DNA of 64,000 nucleotides from Oxalobacteraceae bacterium UBA4003. GTDB taxonomy: Bacteria > Pseudomonadota > Gammaproteobacteria > Burkholderiales > Burkholderiaceae_D. Each line of letters starts with the position of its first letter. Positions within the stretch are counted from its first letter, which is position 1. The notes beneath the pieces were generated by a model, which worked only from the letters and a program-made list of their open reading frames with translations, ran no database searches and was not told the origin of the DNA. Made by a program: the position numbers and the translations under genes. Location of the stretch: contig DGBN01000029.1 of assembly GCA_002384815.1 (NCBI GenBank), forward strand, positions 1-64,000, written 5' to 3'. Of the stretch, positions 1 through 7,891 are shown in pieces.

Positions 1-1
1 C

Positions 2-787
2 CCCACTATAGTTGTATTCCTAGCATTACTACCTGGCTTTATCTCCCGCTTTCAATTTAAGCGTGCGGAACGAACATCGCTTGATTACTCTCCCTTTGGA
101 AAGGTAGTCGCGGAAGCCGTTCTATGGGCTGCTGGGCTTCACGCCATTTGGATAGCCGTTTCGTATTACTACTGCGGCAAGTACGTTGATGTCGCCATCC
201 TCTTAAAAGTGCTAGGTCCTGATCCGTCGAGCAGAAATGATGTCGCTATTTCAATATCGGAACACTCGACGTCAATAATCACTTATTTTGGGACAATGCT
301 ATCTGCATCCTACTTAATTCCGACCTTTATTCGTTTCATCGTTACCCACTTCAAACTTGATCGCATCAACGGACCGTTAAGTGCTTTTTTCCGTTTCAAT
401 GCGCCTTGGTATTACCTACTAACGGGCGCTGATTTTATCAAAGGGTCTGAGCCGGATCTGATATCTATTTCAGCCATTGTAAATATCGCAGGTCAACCAT
501 ATCTCTATAACGGTGTTCTCGACGATTTTTATGTCAATGCAGATGGAGAATTAGATCGTTTAATTCTCGAAATGGTGACGCGCAGACCCTTATCGTCAGA
601 CAAAAGCACCGCCCCTGCAGAAACTGAAAATACAACTCGCTTTTACCCTATAGATGGGGATTACTTCGTGCTGCGATATAGCGAGGCCATAACCATTAAT
701 ATTCAATACATCAAATTAGTAGACGACAAAGCAAAACAAGAAAACACATATCCACGGCCCCCGGTGCCGGCGCTTCTATCGCCATAG
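2..787 (+). CDS. Membrane protein of unknown function, 5' end missing
   Basis: The reading frame is open from base 2 to the stop at 785-787, so the gene begins upstream of the window; at least 261 residues are present. The visible part starts with a hydrophobic segment ending in a PGF motif. Two further likely membrane spans follow (around residues 35-55 and 90-110 of the visible part), then a soluble C-terminal region of about 130 residues. The order (PGF-type first span, two more spans, soluble tail) recalls DUF6338-type proteins, but this is a weak impression only. It is the first gene seen in the integrated element. The stop codon lies inside a large inverted repeat (745-811) that may end its transcript. 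Confidence 0.6.
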   Translation, partial: PTIVVFLALLPGFISRFQFKRAERTSLDYSPFGKVVAEAVLWAAGLHAIWIAVSYYYCGKYVDVAILLKVLGPDPSSRNDVAISISEHSTSIITYFGTMLSASYLIPTFIRFIVTHFKLDRINGPLSAFFRFNAPWYYLLTGADFIKGSEPDLISISAIVNIAGQPYLYNGVLDDFYVNADGELDRLILEMVTRRPLSSDKSTAPAETENTTRFYPIDGDYFVLRYSEAITINIQYIKLVDDKAKQENTYPRPPVPALLSP

Positions 788-811
788 AGCGCCGGGGGCG
801 GTGGGTATGTG
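745..811. repeat. Long imperfect inverted repeat over the stop codon
   Basis: The 20-base arms 745-764 and 792-811 are complementary at 17 of 20 positions, with a second GC-rich pairing (769-774 with 788-793) competing inside the loop. The structure covers the end of the membrane-protein gene. It could be a terminator (no T-run follows), or a nicking/packaging hairpin for the rolling-circle replicon encoded just downstream. The sequence alone does not decide. Confidence 0.6.
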
Positions 812-880
812 TGGGCCACGGAGCACAGGTTGCCCAATACCCCTTAATACTCTATCCTTTGCACACCAAGGAGCGAGTCC

Positions 881-1267
881 ATGTCACGCAAACAAAAGTA
901 CCCCACCCCGTCTGTCGACGATGTTCACCCATCTGCGCGCTCAGAACAGCTTGTCTGTCTGGTAAATGATGCTATCGAACGATTTTCAGGAACTATCGAC
1001 GAATTAGAAAAAGCGATTGGCATGCTCTACATCGGGGACTACTTCGGGTGGAAGGTGCTTGTTCTAATTCACAATAAGCGCACTATCCGCAAGTATGAGG
1101 AAATTCTCGACATCAACGTTCGAGAGTTCTTTCCTGAAGAAGGCCCCATTGCAATGCGCTCGATTGGTTATGACCTCACCAAAAAAGTTGGCAACTTCTG
1201 GAAGGCTGTCAGTGGAGACATCCCTGTTGAAAACCGTCGCGAGTTGGACAGCAACCACAATAAATAA
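881..1267 (+). CDS. Small hypothetical protein of the integrated element
   Basis: A 128-residue soluble, charged protein of unknown function. The start is supported by AAGGAG eight bases upstream of ATG 881. It has no signal peptide or membrane span. A helical N-terminal half (residues 15-55) precedes a basic stretch around residues 64-72 and a conserved-looking acidic FFPEEGP segment near residues 84-90. It lies between the inverted repeat and the replication initiator, separated from the latter by a 56-base promoter region. Its place beside rep suggests a replication-accessory or regulatory role, but nothing in the sequence proves this. Confidence 0.65.
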   Translation: MSRKQKYPTPSVDDVHPSARSEQLVCLVNDAIERFSGTIDELEKAIGMLYIGDYFGWKVLVLIHNKRTIRKYEEILDINVREFFPEEGPIAMRSIGYDLTKKVGNFWKAVSGDIPVENRRELDSNHNK

Positions 1268-1270
1268 TAA

Positions 1271-1323
1271 AGGGTAATAAATACCCTTGACAAAGGATAT
1301 TCAAGACCCCTAGTATCAGGGTC
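1271..1323 (+). promoter_or_regulatory. Promoter of rep flanked by two palindromes
   Basis: A consensus -35 TTGACA (1287-1292) is followed after 18 bases by TAGTAT (1311-1316). This places the transcript start at about 1322-1324, on or next to the ATG of rep. A palindrome (AGGGTA, five-base loop, TACCCT; 1271-1287) lies just upstream of the -35. A second (GACCC to GGGTC, 1305-1322) spans the -10. This layout suits a repressor-controlled promoter with a leaderless message. Confidence 0.5.
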
Positions 1324-2484
1324 ATGGATACCCCTCTCCCATCATTACCTGAACAGAAGGATGCAAGCGCACCGGCAGCCGGATTGCGCGCCGTGCGCGC
1401 GACCGGAGTCGCTGCGTTTGCCATCCCCCCGTCTGGTAATACGGGGGGAAAGTTAAACAATCAAACATACAGATACACTGATCTGGAAACAGGTGAAGTT
1501 CATCTTGTTTGCCCTACTGGTCTACCTTACGGCGTCTGCAAGCTAGTAGCCATATCAACGGATGGCCTTCATCCTTATGCTGCAATCACCGACTACCTAA
1601 ATTGCACCTTCAAGTTCGATCCGGCAGAAGAATCCCTTTCCGATTTATTTCAAGAAATATTCGATCTACTCGGCACAAAGTTCTCACCGGCTATCGACCG
1701 CCTGCGCGGACTCCACGGATATACACGTTCATTCCAGCTCGGCGATAGTTCTGCTCAACTCGCACTGGGTGGTCAAGGCGGAACTGTATTACTAACAATG
1801 CCAGGAGAAGCATGCTCTCTCCTCCATTCAATTTGGCCTCAGGTCGTCGGCTACCTAAGGGATAAACGCGCTGCTCACATTACCCGCTGGGATGGTGCTG
1901 TAGACGATTACAGTGGCCTGCACTCGGTCGATCTAGCAACACAACAATATCTAGCGGGCGAATTCAACGCTGGAGGTAACAAGCCGTCTTGCAACAATGT
2001 CGGCAACTGGATTGAGCCAGACGGCAAAGGACGCACGTTCTATGTTGGTAAACGTAAAAACGGAAAGATGATCCGCATTTATGAAAAAGGTCAACAACTA
2101 GGCGCGCTTTGGCATCCGTGGGTTCGGTGGGAGGTTGAGTTACATAACAAAGATCGAGTGATTCCTTGGGAGGTTTTACTCGATCCTGCACGCTATTTTG
2201 TTGGTAGCTATCCGCAAGTACTGAATTGGGTTCAAGACGAAATGACGCCTATTCGTACAATCCAAAAGAAGACCCAGATTAGCTATGAAAATCTTATCTC
2301 GTATGCGTCCACCGCTTATGGGCCACTGCTAAATGTAATGCTGGAGGTCGAGGGCAATGCTGACGCAGTTATGCAGAGACTAAGACGCACCGGCTCGCCT
2401 AAGCGACTTCAGCATCCAATCATTAGCAAGCCAAGCCATTTCATCTTTAAGGCGGATGATTTATCCGCTCAGCAAGATGAATAA
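1324..2484 (+). CDS. Rolling-circle replication initiator (RstA-like)
   Basis: A 386-residue replication initiation factor of the Rep_trans/filamentous-phage RstA type, which nicks one strand to start rolling-circle replication. Supporting motifs are RWDGAVDD at 188-195 (acidic metal-binding region), the YVGKRK...RIYEKG block at 240-256 with a conserved tyrosine (Y253), and WVRWEVEL at 266-273. The N-terminal 45 residues are Ala/Pro-rich and poorly conserved in style. No ribosome-binding site precedes ATG 1324 and the promoter points to a leaderless message, though a later start cannot be excluded. The next gene overlaps its 3' end by eight bases, forming a rep-DUF4224-int operon. The type of replicon (satellite, inovirus remnant or integrative plasmid) is unresolved. 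Confidence 0.8.
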   Translation: MDTPLPSLPEQKDASAPAAGLRAVRATGVAAFAIPPSGNTGGKLNNQTYRYTDLETGEVHLVCPTGLPYGVCKLVAISTDGLHPYAAITDYLNCTFKFDPAEESLSDLFQEIFDLLGTKFSPAIDRLRGLHGYTRSFQLGDSSAQLALGGQGGTVLLTMPGEACSLLHSIWPQVVGYLRDKRAAHITRWDGAVDDYSGLHSVDLATQQYLAGEFNAGGNKPSCNNVGNWIEPDGKGRTFYVGKRKNGKMIRIYEKGQQLGALWHPWVRWEVELHNKDRVIPWEVLLDPARYFVGSYPQVLNWVQDEMTPIRTIQKKTQISYENLISYASTAYGPLLNVMLEVEGNADAVMQRLRRTGSPKRLQHPIISKPSHFIFKADDLSAQQDE

Positions 2485-2725
2485 ATCTACTGCCAGCCTT
2501 ATGTTTTTAACTCGTGAAGAAATACGCGGGCTAACGACACGCATTCAATACTCCGCACAAGTCAAAATTCTGAGAGCAATGGGAATAGAACATCGTGTAC
2601 GTCCCGATGGCAGTGTCGCAGTCCTTCGCTTGCATGTAGAGCAGTTATTAGGCGGCGAATCAAAACAAAGAAGCGAGTCAATGAAAGAACCTAATTGGGG
2701 AGCTCTCCATGCCACGCGCTCGTAA
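2477..2725 (+). CDS. DUF4224 domain protein next to integrase
   Basis: An 82-residue protein matching the DUF4224 pattern: FLTREEIRGLT, then a helix ending in a short basic strand region. Members commonly sit directly before phage and island integrases, and a DNA-binding or excisionase-like role is plausible but not demonstrated here. The start at ATG 2477 overlaps the rep stop by eight bases. An in-frame ATG at 2456 and another at 2501 are alternatives. The 3' end overlaps the integrase start by 17 bases, so the two are probably translated together. Confidence 0.7.
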   Translation: MNKSTASLMFLTREEIRGLTTRIQYSAQVKILRAMGIEHRVRPDGSVAVLRLHVEQLLGGESKQRSESMKEPNWGALHATRS

Positions 2726-3761
2726 ACCGGAAAATAGAGGACTCCCCGCACGTTGGCGCTTTACGCATGGGGCTTACTACTACCAAGTGCCACCCGGACA
2801 AGAAAGTACATGGGATGGAAAACATACTTTTAGGCTAGGCAAGAAGCTACCAGAGGCCTACAAGCTTTGGGCGGAACGTATCGGAACAATAGAGAACGCT
2901 AGCACTATCGGCGCACTCCTCGACCGCTACATAATCGAAGTCGTGCCAAACAAAAGCATTACCACTCAAGCACACAACAAGATCGCCATTAAGCCCATAC
3001 GATCAGTTTTTGCAGATGTACGTTTGCTTGATTTAAAACCTCGTCACGTTTACCAGTACATAGAAAAGCGAACCGCTAAGATTTCTGCACGTCGAGAAAT
3101 TGAAGTCCTGTCGCATGCATTCACCAAGGCAGTTGAATGGGGATATATTGATCGCCATCCGTTTAAAGGCGAAGTAAGGCTAGAGGGAGAAAAAGCACGT
3201 ACCCGTTATGTAGAAGATTGGGAAATTGTCGAATGTCTGGCACTTACGTCCAAGCGCAAAGCCGGTAGCGTTCTAGCGGTTCAGGCATATATTCGATTGA
3301 AATTATTAACGGGCATGCGCAGAGGCGACCTGCTCCGCTTAACTCTTTCCGATCTTAAAGAAGATGGGATTCACGTAACACCCCACAAGACTTTAAACAG
3401 CACTGGCAAGCGCCTGATCATTGGATGGTCGGATGAAGTAAGAGAAGCAATTGCAATGGCAAAAGCTGCACGACCTGTAAAACTGTCGCCTTACATTTTC
3501 TGTAATCGACTAGGCAAATGCTATTTTGATGAAGTCACGGGTCGTGCAGGTGGTTGGGATTCTATGTGGCGTGGGTTCGCTACGCGCTTATTAGAAGAAA
3601 CCAAAGTAAAGGAAAAATTTACAGAGCACGATTTACGTGCAAAATGCGCAAGCGATGCATCAAGCCTTGAACATGCCAGATCGCTTCTAGCACACGCAGA
3701 TTCTAGGCTAACAGATCGTGTATACCGGCGACGACCAGAGTATGTAAATCCACTTAGATAA
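2709..3761 (+). CDS. Tyrosine recombinase (integrase)
   Basis: A 350-residue site-specific recombinase that would insert and excise the element. A short N-terminal arm-binding region and a SAM-like core-binding domain (about 60-160) precede the catalytic domain. Catalytic residues visible are R204 (TGMRRGD), K227 (probable), H307 and R310 (HDLR), H329 (LLAHAD) and nucleophile Y339 in the VYRRR segment. GGGGAG lies a few bases before ATG 2709. It ends five bases from the convergent endonuclease gene. Placement toward tRNA-Ser suggests that tRNA as target, but the att sites cannot be confirmed in this window. Confidence 0.92.
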   Translation: MPRARKPENRGLPARWRFTHGAYYYQVPPGQESTWDGKHTFRLGKKLPEAYKLWAERIGTIENASTIGALLDRYIIEVVPNKSITTQAHNKIAIKPIRSVFADVRLLDLKPRHVYQYIEKRTAKISARREIEVLSHAFTKAVEWGYIDRHPFKGEVRLEGEKARTRYVEDWEIVECLALTSKRKAGSVLAVQAYIRLKLLTGMRRGDLLRLTLSDLKEDGIHVTPHKTLNSTGKRLIIGWSDEVREAIAMAKAARPVKLSPYIFCNRLGKCYFDEVTGRAGGWDSMWRGFATRLLEETKVKEKFTEHDLRAKCASDASSLEHARSLLAHADSRLTDRVYRRRPEYVNPLR

Positions 3762-3766
3762 TTCTT

Positions 3767-4699
3767 TTAATTTTTGAAAACTTCGGATCGATGGTAAGCA
3801 AGAAAAACATTCTGTTCTGACCTAAATATTCCGACGTTCAATTGAGAAGGAATACCCCATTTCTCCAAAACATCTCCCTCTAAAGATGGAGAAACTAACA
3901 TCGTCCCATCGTCTTCAAAACTTATCAGGCCTTTATCAAACAGATGATCTACATGCGGGGCGAGCAGTAACCCGTTACAACCATTCAATTTCTCTGTATC
4001 AGTACTGTTTCTCCAGGGCTTAATATGGCTAGCGCGCAGATGAAGGGGATCAGTAATACCGGTAATTCGGCAGCCTGTTTCATTCAACCGTACGTTTGCT
4101 TTAAATACTCCCTGCCCCCGCCGAGCTTTTACAAGTTGAATTTTTTCAGTTGCACCAATATCCGTACGTCCTTGTAATGCCGTGTCATGTTCATTGCCTG
4201 CAACATCCGAGCTATCAACTTCATTTATGAGATGGCCAAATGCAGATGAATACTCCGAGCCAATCAGCTCCTGTAAAACAATTGCCATTGAATCTGGAAC
4301 CGCAGCCAGATAGACGGATTGGAGACCATCTCCGGTATCTTGAAGGGGTGAATACTTTGGTGGAAGATGTGGCCGCAACAGGGCAATATGATCTTTGGGA
4401 CGTATAGCAGACGACAGTTCATTGAACTCAACCTGTACCAACCAGCCATCGTTCGACCATTCTATCCCAGCGGTGCCAAAGTCCGGCTTTGGTGAAGATT
4501 GTGCTAGCTCTGTCACAACTCCTATAGCTTTTATCCTAGTATCACTAAAAGAAAAAACTACGTCGCCAACCGCGATCTCGCACATATTGTCGTAAAACCG
4601 GTTCCGAGCGCCGTTAGATTTAGTTTTCGGTGACCAAAGAAAACCGCCATGGACTTCGTTTTTATACGTCTTATTTTGGTTCGCCCACCAGTAGCGCAT
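3767..4699 (-). CDS. EVE-HNH endonuclease, probable modified-DNA restriction
   Basis: A 310-residue two-domain protein. The N-terminal 150 residues form an EVE/PUA-like domain (YWWANQNKTY start, GGFLWSPK, GDVVFSF), the fold that reads modified cytosine. The C-terminus is an HNH nuclease of the HNH_2 type with H225 (SHIKPW), N242 and H249/H252. EVE-HNH enzymes such as VcaM4I cut DNA carrying modified cytosine, so defence against phages with modified genomes is the likely role. The start at 4699 is chosen because GAGGAAAC lies just upstream and the EVE domain begins there; an upstream ATG at 4753 adds 18 unconvincing residues. It is convergent with the integrase and sits between it and tRNA-Ser, a typical cargo position. 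Confidence 0.82.
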   Translation of the reverse strand: MRYWWANQNKTYKNEVHGGFLWSPKTKSNGARNRFYDNMCEIAVGDVVFSFSDTRIKAIGVVTELAQSSPKPDFGTAGIEWSNDGWLVQVEFNELSSAIRPKDHIALLRPHLPPKYSPLQDTGDGLQSVYLAAVPDSMAIVLQELIGSEYSSAFGHLINEVDSSDVAGNEHDTALQGRTDIGATEKIQLVKARRGQGVFKANVRLNETGCRITGITDPLHLRASHIKPWRNSTDTEKLNGCNGLLLAPHVDHLFDKGLISFEDDGTMLVSPSLEGDVLEKWGIPSQLNVGIFRSEQNVFLAYHRSEVFKN

Positions 4700-4786
4700 A
4701 TGTTTCCTCAAGGATGAAAAAGTAGCGTTGCTACGATGACATACGCGTTTCAATAGTACAAGTGAGTTTTATAGTACAAATGAAAG

Positions 4787-4805
4787 GGCCTCCACGCGGG
4801 AGGCC
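4787..4805 (-). terminator. Hairpin terminator after tRNA-Ser
   Basis: GGCCTCC pairs with GGAGGCC around a five-base loop. On the minus strand a short, imperfect T-rich stretch follows. It lies directly 3' of tRNA-Ser and could also mark the element junction. Confidence 0.55.
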
Positions 4806-4815
4806 TTATAAACAC

Positions 4816-4906
4816 TGGCGGAGAGACGGGGATTCGAACCCCGGGTAGGCTATGAACCTACACACGCTTTCCAGGCGTGCGACTTAAACCACTCATCCAT
4901 CTCTCC
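4816..4906 (-). tRNA. tRNA-Ser(GGA)
   Basis: A 91-base class II tRNA with a long variable arm. The seven-base acceptor stem (GGAGAGA with TCTCTCC), discriminator G and encoded CCA are all present. The anticodon loop CTGGAAAGC gives anticodon GGA. A TATAAT box lies on the minus strand at 4949-4954, 43 bases upstream. Its 3' end faces the integrated element. Confidence 0.95.
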
Positions 4907-5010
4907 TGAATTTGATCTTCGCAAAGCTGCTTTTTAGCGAAGCCGCCGATTATAGCAAAATTTTCTCCGGAAAGGCCGGTTTTCCCACCTCGCCCTTTCA
5001 TTCCAGGCAT

Positions 5011-5047
5011 AAAAAAGCCGTCGGAGCGAATGGCCACGACGGCTTTT
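5011..5047 (-). terminator. Terminator of acs
   Basis: An 11-base-pair stem (AAAAGCCGTCG with CGACGGCTTTT) and 15-base loop, followed by further T on the minus strand, 18 bases after the acs stop codon. Confidence 0.85.
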
Positions 5048-5064
5048 GTCAGGCGTACAAGAGT

Positions 5065-7047
5065 TTATTGCGCTTGTTTGAGCTGCTCCAGGATTGCCGG
5101 ATTTTCCAGTGTCGAGATATCTTGCGTAATCGTTTCATCCTTGGCGAGCACACGCAGCAAACGACGCATGATTTTTCCTGAGCGTGTCTTCGGCAAGTTG
5201 TCGCCAAAGCGAATTTCCTTCGGCTTGGCGATCGGTCCGATTTCTTTTGCAACCCAGTCGCGCAGTTCCTTGGCGATCTGTTTGGCTTCATCACCTTCTG
5301 GACGGTTGCGCTTGAGAACAACGAAGGCGCAGATCGATTCGCCTGTGGTTTCATCCGGTTTGCCGACGACTGCTGCTTCAGCCACGATAGGATTGGCCAC
5401 CAATGCCGACTCGATCTCGGCTGTACCCATACGATGACCGGAGATGTTCAGCACATCATCGATACGGCCGGTGATGGTGAAGTAACCGGTCTCTTCATTG
5501 CGGATTGCACCGTCGCCTGCGAGGTAGGTAGTGCCGCCAAGTTCTGGCGGGAAGTAGCTCTTGGTGAAGCGTTCCGGATCGTTCCAGATATTGCGAATCA
5601 TCGATGGCCATGGACGCTTGATGACGAGCAGACCGCCTTTGCCATCCGGCAGATCATGGCCGCCGTCATCGACGACCGCGGCGGTAATGCCCGGCAAAGG
5701 CAAGGTACAGGAACCCGGCACCATAGGCGTTGCGCCAGGCAATGGCGAAATCACGTGACCGCCGGTTTCCGTTTGCCAGAAGGTATCGGCAATCGGGCAA
5801 CGCTCGCCACCGATATTTTTGTAATACCACATCCAGGCTTCCGGATTGATCGGTTCGCCAACCGAGCCGAGCAAACGCAGGCTGCTGAGATCGTATTTAT
5901 CTGGATGAACTTTCGGATCGGCTTCCGCGGCCTTGATCAGCGAACGGATCGCAGTCGGTGCGGTGTAGAAGATGGAAACCTTGTGCTTTTGCACCATGTC
6001 CCAGAAGCGACCGGCGTTCGGGAACATCGGCACGCCTTCGAACACGATCTGCGTAGCGCCACATGCAAGCGGACCGTAAGTAACGTAAGTGTGGCCGGTG
6101 ATCCAGCCGATGTCAGCAGTACACCAGTAGACATCGTCAGGTTTGATGTCGAAGGTCCACTTCATCGTCAGCATCGCCCACAGCAGGTAACCGGCGGACG
6201 AATGCTGCACGCCTTTCGGTTTGCCGGTCGAGCCGGATGTGTAAAGGATGAACAATGGATGCTCGGCGCCGACCGCGACCGGCTCGCACTCAGCCGCTTG
6301 CTTTTCGACCAGCTCGTGCAACCAGATGTCACGACCTTGAACAAAGTTGATGTCGCCGCCGGTGCGTTGATACACAACGACGTTGCGGATAGTGTCGCAA
6401 CCGCCCATCGCCAGTGCTTCATCGACAATGGCCTTCAGAGGAAGATTTTTGCCGCCCCGCACCTGATAGTCGGCAGTCAGCACTGCAACAGCACCTGCAT
6501 CGATGATACGTTCCTGCAGCGACTTGGCAGAAAAACCGCCGAACACGACCGAGTGTGTCGCGCCTATGCGTGCACAGGCCTGCATTGCAGCGATGCCATC
6601 GATGGACATCGGCATGTAAATGATGACGCGATCGCCCTTCTTGATATCCAGCGATTTAAGGCCGTTGGCGAATTTGCAGACACGTTCGTACAACTCTTTA
6701 TAGGTGGCACGTGTGGCTTTTCCGTCGTCAGATTCAAAAATGATCGCGACTTTGTCAGCGTTACCGTTGGTCAGGTGCCTATCCAGGCAATTCCAGGAAA
6801 CGTTCAGTTCACCGTCTTCAAACCACTTATAAAAAGGCGCATTGGACTCATCCAGTTTTTTGGTAAACGGCTTGGTCCAGTGAATGTTCTGTTGCGCAAG
6901 GCGCGCCCAGAAGCCTTCGTAATCGTCGGTCGCTTCCGCGCACAAGGCACGATACGCTTCCATGCCGCTGATTGCAGCGTTGTTGACGAAATCTGCGGGC
7001 GGATTGAATACCCGCCCCTCCTGTTTGAAGCTCTCAATACTGGACAT
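5065..7047 (-). CDS. acs: Acetyl-CoA synthetase (AMP-forming)
   Basis: A 660-residue enzyme activating acetate to acetyl-CoA through acetyl-AMP, full length for the family (about 650). It has the N-terminal ACAS region, the AMP-binding P-loop [10 protein letters not shown], the WWQTETGG-like block (here TFWQTETGG) and the C-terminal [11 protein letters not shown]. The lysine in that last motif is the site that protein acetyltransferases modify to switch the enzyme off in other bacteria. GGAGGGG lies three bases before ATG 7047. It is a single-gene unit with its own terminator, divergent from the UPF0114 gene. Free-acetate scavenging is the expected role. Confidence 0.97.
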   Translation of the reverse strand: MSSIESFKQEGRVFNPPADFVNNAAISGMEAYRALCAEATDDYEGFWARLAQQNIHWTKPFTKKLDESNAPFYKWFEDGELNVSWNCLDRHLTNGNADKVAIIFESDDGKATRATYKELYERVCKFANGLKSLDIKKGDRVIIYMPMSIDGIAAMQACARIGATHSVVFGGFSAKSLQERIIDAGAVAVLTADYQVRGGKNLPLKAIVDEALAMGGCDTIRNVVVYQRTGGDINFVQGRDIWLHELVEKQAAECEPVAVGAEHPLFILYTSGSTGKPKGVQHSSAGYLLWAMLTMKWTFDIKPDDVYWCTADIGWITGHTYVTYGPLACGATQIVFEGVPMFPNAGRFWDMVQKHKVSIFYTAPTAIRSLIKAAEADPKVHPDKYDLSSLRLLGSVGEPINPEAWMWYYKNIGGERCPIADTFWQTETGGHVISPLPGATPMVPGSCTLPLPGITAAVVDDGGHDLPDGKGGLLVIKRPWPSMIRNIWNDPERFTKSYFPPELGGTTYLAGDGAIRNEETGYFTITGRIDDVLNISGHRMGTAEIESALVANPIVAEAAVVGKPDETTGESICAFVVLKRNRPEGDEAKQIAKELRDWVAKEIGPIAKPKEIRFGDNLPKTRSGKIMRRLLRVLAKDETITQDISTLENPAILEQLKQAQ

Positions 7048-7247
7048 TGTCCCCTCCGTTACGGATTTTATTTGTTACCCACAATATGCTTTTACGCTTA
7101 CTGAAGCCTTACATTAATCCGACTGCGTAATTTGAGTGCGCAATCCGACCCAGAAGTTGCCATTGCACTGCTGCTCATCGCGGCAAAAACCGCAAGCGCG
7201 TGTAAAATGCAGGCTTCCATTCGCCCCTTATTACACCAACGCATCTC

Positions 7248-7871
7248 ATGAACTCATCTTCCAAAACTGACGAATCAACAGCAAAGAAGCGTATTCATCC
7301 ATTGGCTAATTTTATCTTCATGACGCGATGGCTGCAGTTGCCATTGTATCTGGGTCTGATTCTGGCGCAATGCGTCTACGTTTTTCATTTCTGGGTAGAG
7401 TTGTCGGATTTGATTGGAGCGATTTTCGGCAATGCTGATTCGCTGAAACATATTCTCGACGTCGTCACCATTCCGGGCGCGCAGCGCGCAGAGAAGTTGA
7501 CCGAAACCACCATCATGCTGGTCGTGCTCGGTTTGATCGACGTCGTCATGATTTCCAATCTTCTGATCATGGTGATCATTGGCGGTTACGAAACCTTTGT
7601 CTCTCGCATGAATCTGGAAACCCATCCGGATCAACCGGAATGGCTGTCGCACGTCAATGCTTCAGTGCTGAAAGTCAAACTGGCAACAGCGATCATCGGC
7701 ATCTCGTCCATCCATTTGCTGAAAACATTTATCAACGCCTCTGCCTACGATGCAAAAACACTGTACGCACAGACCGGTATTCACATCGTCTTCCTGTTGT
7801 CCGCAATGGCAATTGCCTACGCCGATCGCATCATGGCGGACACCAGCGCACTGAATAACTCTTCCCACTAA
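7248..7871 (+). CDS. UPF0114 family membrane protein (YqhA-like)
   Basis: A 207-residue inner-membrane protein of the UPF0114/TIGR00645 family, function unknown. Hydrophobic spans occur at about residues 30-50, 97-120, 143-160 and 176-195. The motif GGYETFVSRM after the second span is typical of the family. It precedes fumarase by 20 bases on the same strand, so the two may be co-transcribed. No clear ribosome-binding site is visible before ATG 7248. Nothing links it mechanistically to fumarase or murI. Confidence 0.85.
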   Translation: MNSSSKTDESTAKKRIHPLANFIFMTRWLQLPLYLGLILAQCVYVFHFWVELSDLIGAIFGNADSLKHILDVVTIPGAQRAEKLTETTIMLVVLGLIDVVMISNLLIMVIIGGYETFVSRMNLETHPDQPEWLSHVNASVLKVKLATAIIGISSIHLLKTFINASAYDAKTLYAQTGIHIVFLLSAMAIAYADRIMADTSALNNSSH

Positions 7872-7891
7872 CGTTCACAGCCGACACTGCC

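Larger units (their letters stand above)
1..4815. mobile_element. Right end of an integrated element beside tRNA-Ser
   Basis: This stretch carries genes typical of an integrative replicon: an RstA-like replication initiator, a DUF4224 protein, a tyrosine integrase and an endonuclease cargo gene. It stops at the 3' end of tRNA-Ser(GGA), a common integrase target. The genes are more AT-rich and use codons less biased to C/G than the acs side. The left boundary and the second attachment site lie outside the window. No copy of the tRNA 3' end occurs between 1 and 4815, so the exact right junction is also inferred. No capsid, Zot-like or conjugation gene is visible in the part shown. Confidence 0.7.

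Noticed and set aside
1..4815. Second att copy of the tRNA-Ser 3' end
   Set aside because: No match to the T-arm or acceptor sequence was found in this part; the left junction must lie outside the window.
5434..7104. 556-codon plus-strand frame opposite acs
   Set aside because: Antisense shadow of acs: composition is His/Arg-rich, there is no ribosome-binding site, and acs is unmistakable.
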